A stretch of DNA of 64,000 nucleotides, taken from Primulina eburnea. Lineage: Eukaryota > Streptophyta > Magnoliopsida > Lamiales > Gesneriaceae. Within the stretch, counting starts at the first letter, position 1. Every line of letters starts with the position of its first letter. The stretch is taken from positions 7,851,869-7,915,868 of the forward strand of contig NC_133109.1 in assembly GCF_022965805.1 (NCBI RefSeq), given 5' to 3'. A program made the position numbers and the translations under genes. Shown here piece by piece: positions 59,618 to 64,000 of the stretch. The notes beneath the pieces are model-generated. The model was not told the DNA's origin and searched no databases. It saw only the letters and a program-made list of their open reading frames with translations.

Positions 59618-61196
59618 TTAAGTCTTACCGAACAACTCCGGGTAGCGAAGTCTCATGTCGGCCTCTGACTCCCAAGTGGCTTCTTCCACCGATTGGTTTA
59701 GCCACCGAACTTTGACTAGCTTAGTCACTTTGTTCCGAAGCCTACGCTCTTGCCTGTCTAAGATTTGGACTGGTTTCTCCTCATAAGACAGGTCTGGAGT
59801 TAGCTGCAACGGCTCATAACTCAGGATGTGCGAAGGATTAGCCAGATATTTCCTCAGCATCGAGACATGGAACACATTGTGTATCCCGACCAGATTCGGC
59901 GGAAGGGCTACACGATAGGCTAGTGTCCCAATTCTGTCAAGAATCTCAAACGGCCCAATGAACCTCGGACTCAGTTTGCCTCTTTTTCCGAACCTCATAA
60001 CACCTTTCATAGGTGCTATTTTGATGAATACGTGATCACCAACGGCAAATTCGAGGTCTCTCCTCCTCTTATCGGCATAACTCTTTTGACGACTTTGGGC
60101 AGTCTTCATTCTCTCACGAATCCTGACCACCACGTCTGCAGTCTGTTGAACTATCTCTGGACCTAGATCTGATCTCTCACCCACTTCATCCCAATGAACT
60201 GGTGATCTGCACTTCCGACCATACAACGCCTCATAGGGAGCCATACCAATAGATGCTTGGAAACTGTTGTTGTATGTGAACTCCACTAGAGGTAGTCTAG
60301 ACTCCCATGTTCCCTGAAATCAATCATGCAAGCTCTTAGCAAGTCTTCTAAAATCTGTATCACTCGCTCAGACTGGCCATCTGTCTGCGGGTGAAAAGCT
60401 GTACTAAAAAGCAACTTCGTCCCCATAGCTGCATGTAAGCTCTTCCAGAAGGACGATGTAAACCTCGGGTCCCTGTCGGACACAATAGAGACTGGGAAAC
60501 CATGCAACCGGACTATCTCCCGGATATAAAGCTCCGCATACTGCGTCATGGAGAAAGTCGTCTTCACTGGCAGAAAATGCGCTGACTTAGTGAGTCTGTC
60601 TACTATAACCCAAATGGAGTTCGATCCTCTGACTGATCTCGGTAATCCAACCACAAAATCCATTGTAATGTTCTCCCACTTCCACTCGGGAATGGGAAGT
60701 GGCTTAACCAATCCTGCTGGCCTCTGATGTTCAGCTTTTACTTTCTGGCAAGTGAGAAATTCTGATACGAATCTACGGATGTCTCGCTTCATCCCTGGCC
60801 ACCAATACAATATCTGGAGGTCCTTATACATCTTGGTACCTCCCGGATGGATAGAATACGGAGATGCGTGTGCCTCTGTCAAGATGTCCTGTCTGATCGA
60901 TTCACCACTAGGCACCCACATTCTACCTCTGTATCTCACAACGCCGTCTGTCACTGTGTAAAGAACATTGCCCTTGGCTTCATCTTTCAGTCTCCATTTC
61001 TGTAGCTGTTCATCTGAAGACTGTCCTGTTCGGATGCGGTCTAGCAAATCAGATTTGACTATCAGATTAGACAGTCTAGGGGCTCTGCCCTCAGGATAAA
61101 TCTCTAGACCAAATCTCTGAATCTCCGACTGAAGTGGTCTCTGAGCCGTCAACTGAGCAACAACTGCCACTTTTCTGCTCAAAGCGTCTGCGACAA
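59618..61196 (-). pseudogene. Unit C integrase and chromodomain fragment
   Basis: Contains the end of RNase H ([12 protein letters not shown]), integrase and the chromodomain-like end. It has the same 1-bp deletion near 60316 as unit A and is cut off at 61196 before the rest of RNase H. Beyond it lies copia LTR sequence. RT, protease, Gag and 5' LTR are missing. Confidence 0.9.
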
Positions 61197-61575
61197 TGAG
61201 GGATGGATGTTCAGTGCATTATCAATTGATCACTCTTATATATGAATGTGCATCTTTATGCCCTTACTAATGAAACACGACGTTTACATCACATATGTTA
61301 GTCTCATGCTCAAGTCATCTTTATTTTTATTTTGACTGCTGATTTGACTAGAAACAAGTTTAGAATATACGGTACACTCCTAATAAGTTCTCTCATCTTA
61401 CGTTACGAGACAAAATTCATGATACGCATTGTATGTTCAAGGGTTTAATATATGCAGTTTGCATGGATATTCATATAAAGTAAATGCACAATTAGTAAAG
61501 CCATATAATAATATTAAAATAAATATTATTTTTATATAAGAGTCGATAAAACTCAAGACACAAGTTACTCTGACA
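61197..61575 (+). repeat. Right part of the split copia LTR
   Basis: Matches 19829-20213: ATGCCCTTACTAATGAAAC, GACTAGAAACAAGTTTAGA, then an end CTCTGACA comparable with CTCTAACA. It ends at 61575, only 14 bp before the exon 2 acceptor of the P450. Confidence 0.6.
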
Positions 61576-61589
61576 ATGAAACATTGCAG

Positions 61590-62201
61590 GACATTTTTGT
61601 TGCAGGAACAGATACTTCACCAGCAACTATTGACTGGACGATGGCGGAACTGATGAGAAATCCAGAAATCAGAGAAAAAGCTCAACAAGAAGTGAGAAAA
61701 GCTTGCAAAGGGAAGCTTAAGGTAGATGAAGACGATCTTCAAAAACTCTCATACCTTAAACTAATTGTGAAAGAGTCATTGAGACTTTATCCACCTGCGC
61801 CATTGATGCTCCCTCGAGAAACCACAGAAGACTGCGTCATCGATGAAAAATACAAAATCCCCGCAAAGACGAGGGTTATTTTCAATGCAAAAGCAATAGC
61901 AACCGATCCAAAATACTCGTTAAACCCTGAACAATTCTGGCCTGAAAGATTTTTGAACAGTGAGATTGATTTTAGAGGACAAAATTTCGAGATGTTACCA
62001 TTCGGTAGTGGAAGAAGGATCTGCCCAGGAATCAATTTTTCCATCTCGCTCGTGGAGCTTGCACTTGCAAATCTTCTTTTCCTCTTGGATTTGGAACTTC
62101 CCCATGGAATGTCAGCCAAGGACATTGATATGGACGAAGCCTCCGGGATCGTTGTGCATAAGAAAAATCCTCTTCACGTAGTTGCTTCACCAGCTACCTA
62201 A
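61590..62201 (+). pseudogene. Second CYP71-type P450, exon 2
   Basis: 203 codons and a TAA stop. I-helix DIFVAGTDTSPATIDW, ESLR (ExxR), WPERF, heme loop PFGSGRRICPG with axial Cys, and C-terminus ...VVASPAT. No internal stop or frameshift. It follows an acceptor ATTGCAG and completes exon 1 at 35700-36599 to a 503-codon P450. By itself it is fully conserved, suggesting that inactivation by the exon 1 stop or by intron growth is recent, or that the gene is still used. Confidence 0.88.
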
Positions 62202-63538
62202 TATTTGTAATCCACCACAAATTCCTAATTTATGCATACACATAATAGTCTAATAGAAAGAACATGATTTGTCACACAAATAAAGGAAGATTCACTAAAT
62301 ATATTTGCTTATTATATTATACCATTTTATATTGTAAAATTACCAACCAAAAAGCGTGATATGCAACAGAGACAAAGATAAATAAATGGCAGAGGCACGA
62401 GTACGTACAGGCATAAACAAGAATTTAATAGAGACAATAAAAGGAACTCGTGCAAATCGAAAATATTTTTTTTGTCCTGGAATTTGTATTTTTTGGTTTT
62501 ATCCATTAATTTTTTTATTTTTTGGTATTGGCACGTTTACTTCTGAATTTCGACTATTTTGATCCATCTACCACTGAAATGTTCAATTTTCGCTAAAGTC
62601 GTTGATTATATGAAGATTAAAATATATTTTAATGTCATAATTATTGATTGACTCTGGTAGAATGCATATAACTTGTAAAGTTTGCTTTCGAATATTTTAT
62701 ATTTTTTTATTTTAGTTTACTTCCAAGTAAGTTGATTTTCCTTTCAAAATCAATAAATCAACGGATTTTTGGCAACTTTAGCCTCAGTTATCTTCTAATT
62801 AGTGTTTTTCGACAAAAAATTAACAATAATCTGGTGGTGGTAGATAGACCAAAATAGTTAAAATTCATAAGTTATTGTACCAAGATAAAAAAAAAATTGA
62901 CGAGCTAGCGGATCTTGACCAAAAAATGGACAAGTAACTAGACCACAAAAAATTATTTTCGTATCATTCTAACTTTGGCAATAGCTAACGTGTGACAAGC
63001 ATCCACCAAGAGATATGGTGAAACAAAGTGAGATAATAAATTGAAATACATAATTATTGTTTTAACTCCGATTTTATTATAAAACTCAAGTAAACCATTG
63101 GGTTAAACAAGCTGTTTGGTTTTTTATTGTGAACTGTCAACTTTATCATTAGTTGGTATATATTTTTTAAAAGGTTTGTGAAAAATAGGTAGGGATATTT
63201 TCGTAAAAAAATTATTGTGATAGAATTAAAACTAGAAAAGACTGTACAACTAAAAAGAATAGTTTTGGTAATTAATCTCTAACACTTATTGTGATATCGT
63301 CGAAAGTGTGAAATTTTCAGCAAACTCAAAAGAAAAGTTTTGGTAAAAATTTAACATTATAATAATAAATATATTGTAATATTCGCAAGTCTATAATGAT
63401 TATGTATTTTAATTTATTCAATGTTGTAAAGAAACTCACTCATCCTACAAAAAAAAAAACTTCAAATAAATATTAATCAACTCACCAAGGGGAGAAAAAT
63501 AACATTATAATATAATGAAAATAATTGCATAGCAAAAA
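62202..63538. other. 3' flank of the second P450, AT-rich, with foldback repeat
   Basis: No further gene is recognised. Apart from the foldback element at 62464-62955, the stretch has only short, low-complexity frames. Confidence 0.5.
62464..62955. mobile_element. Foldback MITE-like element, about 490 bp
   Basis: Left arm TTTTTTTGTCC...GACTATTTTGATCCATCTACCAC (62464-62572) is the imperfect inverted copy of GTGGTGGTAGATAGACCAAAATAGT...CCACAAAAAA (62832-62955). The arms carry many mismatches. No coding content. Target duplication uncertain. Confidence 0.6.
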
Positions 63539-63572
63539 TGTCACGAACCGTACTTTTTAACTACTTTAAATT
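63539..63572 (-). repeat. Terminal stub of a reverse LTR
   Basis: TGTCACGAACCGTAC followed by TTTTTAACTACTTTAAATTT matches the first 35 bp of the LTR fragment at 6457. It is cut by the start of another LTR at 63573. Confidence 0.5.
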
Positions 63573-63744
63573 TGTAATGTCCGGAAATTCCAGTAGGTCT
63601 CGCGCATATGCGCGAGGTAAGTCGCGCATATGCGCGAGCTGCCAAAGCCGAGACCCGAAGGTCTCGCGCATATGCGCCAGTAATGTCGCGCATATGCGCG
63701 AGACATGCAAAAGGAAAAATCGACGTGTGGCTTGACATGCAACG

Positions 63745-63821
<77 letters not shown>

Positions 63822-64000
63822 AAACGTTAATCCTGAGAAATCATCAGAAAGGTAATCGAGAAAAGCTTCGGTAAAGGTGTTGAAAATCCTTACGCCTTTT
63901 GTGAAAAATCCGTCCGTCTGATTTTGAATCTGACTGCAGTACTGTGTTCATATCAACGCAGGCTACAACTGGATGTAAGTTTTGCTACGTTTTGACATGC
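63573..64000 (+). repeat. Start of another LTR with palindrome array and (TA)n, cut by window edge
   Basis: Starts TGTAATGTCCGGAAATTCC. Four copies of the palindrome CTCGCGCATATGCGCGAG or its 16-bp core lie at 63599-63616, 63622-63637, 63663-63680 and 63686-63701. A (TA)n tract follows at 63748-63818 where a TATA box would be expected by comparison with the LTR at 10404. The right end is outside the window, so LTR identity rests on the terminus and layout. Confidence 0.6.

Larger units (their letters stand above)
41253..61196 (-). mobile_element. Tandem Ty3/gypsy array: LTR-int-LTR-int-LTR-partial int
   Basis: Three nearly identical LTRs (41253-44061, 48971-51788, 56699-59581) alternate with internal regions A (44062-48970), B (51789-56698) and C (59582-61196, truncated). 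All lie on the minus strand and share LTRs. A and B carry the same TAG stop between RT and RNase H; A and C share a 1-bp integrase deletion absent from B. Such an arrangement comes from recombination between copies rather than three insertions. The left end sits in a copia LTR. At the right the array is cut in the RNase H region and joined to the same copia LTR with about 110 bp missing, so one deletion removed the array end and some target. Confidence 0.93.
36600..61589 (+). other. Giant P450 intron, about 25 kb, filled with nested transposons
   Basis: Exon 1 ends in phase 0 at GTATGT, and the next P450 sequence is the acceptor ATTGCAG followed by GACATTTTTGTTGCAGG at 61590, also phase 0. 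Joining the two gives 503 codons, the normal length. The first P450 has only 111 bp here. The intervening DNA contains a Helitron, two MITE-like units, a Harbinger derivative, a split copia LTR and a tandem Ty3/gypsy array, the array antisense to the gene. Whether it is spliced is unknown. The alternative is that the two exons come from different broken copies. Confidence 0.7.

Noticed and set aside
63538..63738. 65-codon frames on both strands at the right edge
   Set aside because: They are read through the CTCGCGCATATGCGCGAG palindromes and mirror each other on opposite strands.

Overview
This window is nuclear DNA from a flowering plant. The evidence is two CYP71-type cytochrome P450 genes with the usual two-exon structure and GT-AG introns, Del/Tekay-like chromodomain Ty3/gypsy elements, Ty1/copia remnants, a CACTA element, a Helitron and a PIF/Harbinger derivative. 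A eudicot, perhaps an asterid, is the likeliest source, but that is inference. More than 80% of the window is transposable-element DNA. No tRNA, rRNA or CRISPR was seen.

Layout. 1-7712: LTR debris. It includes an inverted LTR fragment (1-637), a solo LTR with a perfect 5-bp target duplication (1221-3931), a ~180-bp direct repeat (5491-5840) and another inverted LTR fragment (6457-7712). 7713-19490: an old Ty3/gypsy element. Its 5' LTR was entered, five bases before its end, by a young structurally complete Ty3/gypsy element (10404-17734) with 1339-bp LTRs, PBS, PPT and one uninterrupted 1475-aa Gag-Pol ORF. 19490-20260: copia-type LTR remnant. 21078-22691: the only apparently intact host gene, a 500-aa CYP71 P450. 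22800-35700: duplicated P450 5' flanks, copia RNase H and gag remnants, a 1979-bp non-autonomous CACTA element (23671-25649), a solo LTR (27439-30954) that itself contains a second solo LTR (29411-30181), and a truncated copia element (32440-~35115).

35700-62201: a second CYP71 gene. Its two exons (35700-36599 and 61590-62201) are separated by about 25 kb of nested repeats, and exon 1 carries an in-frame stop, so I call it a pseudogene. The intron holds a Helitron inside a (TA)n tract, two MITE-like units, a Harbinger derivative, a split copia LTR and, antisense to the P450, a tandem array LTR-internal-LTR-internal-LTR-truncated internal of one Ty3/gypsy family (41253-61196). 62202-64000: AT-rich flank with a foldback element and the start of another LTR with a palindrome array.

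Points that may be new. (i) The antisense Ty3 family appears to carry a 175-bp spliceosomal intron exactly between Gag and protease; retention would give Gag and splicing Gag-Pol. (ii) The long (~2.7 kb) LTRs contain three tiny conserved islands (40, 41-42 and 46 nt) bounded by splice-site consensus, as if the leader is made of microexons. (iii) Several LTR families each carry arrays of their own short GC-rich palindrome, in one case nine copies directly upstream of the LTR TATA box. (iv) A hairpin near the LTR 3' end is kept across families with an apparent compensatory change.
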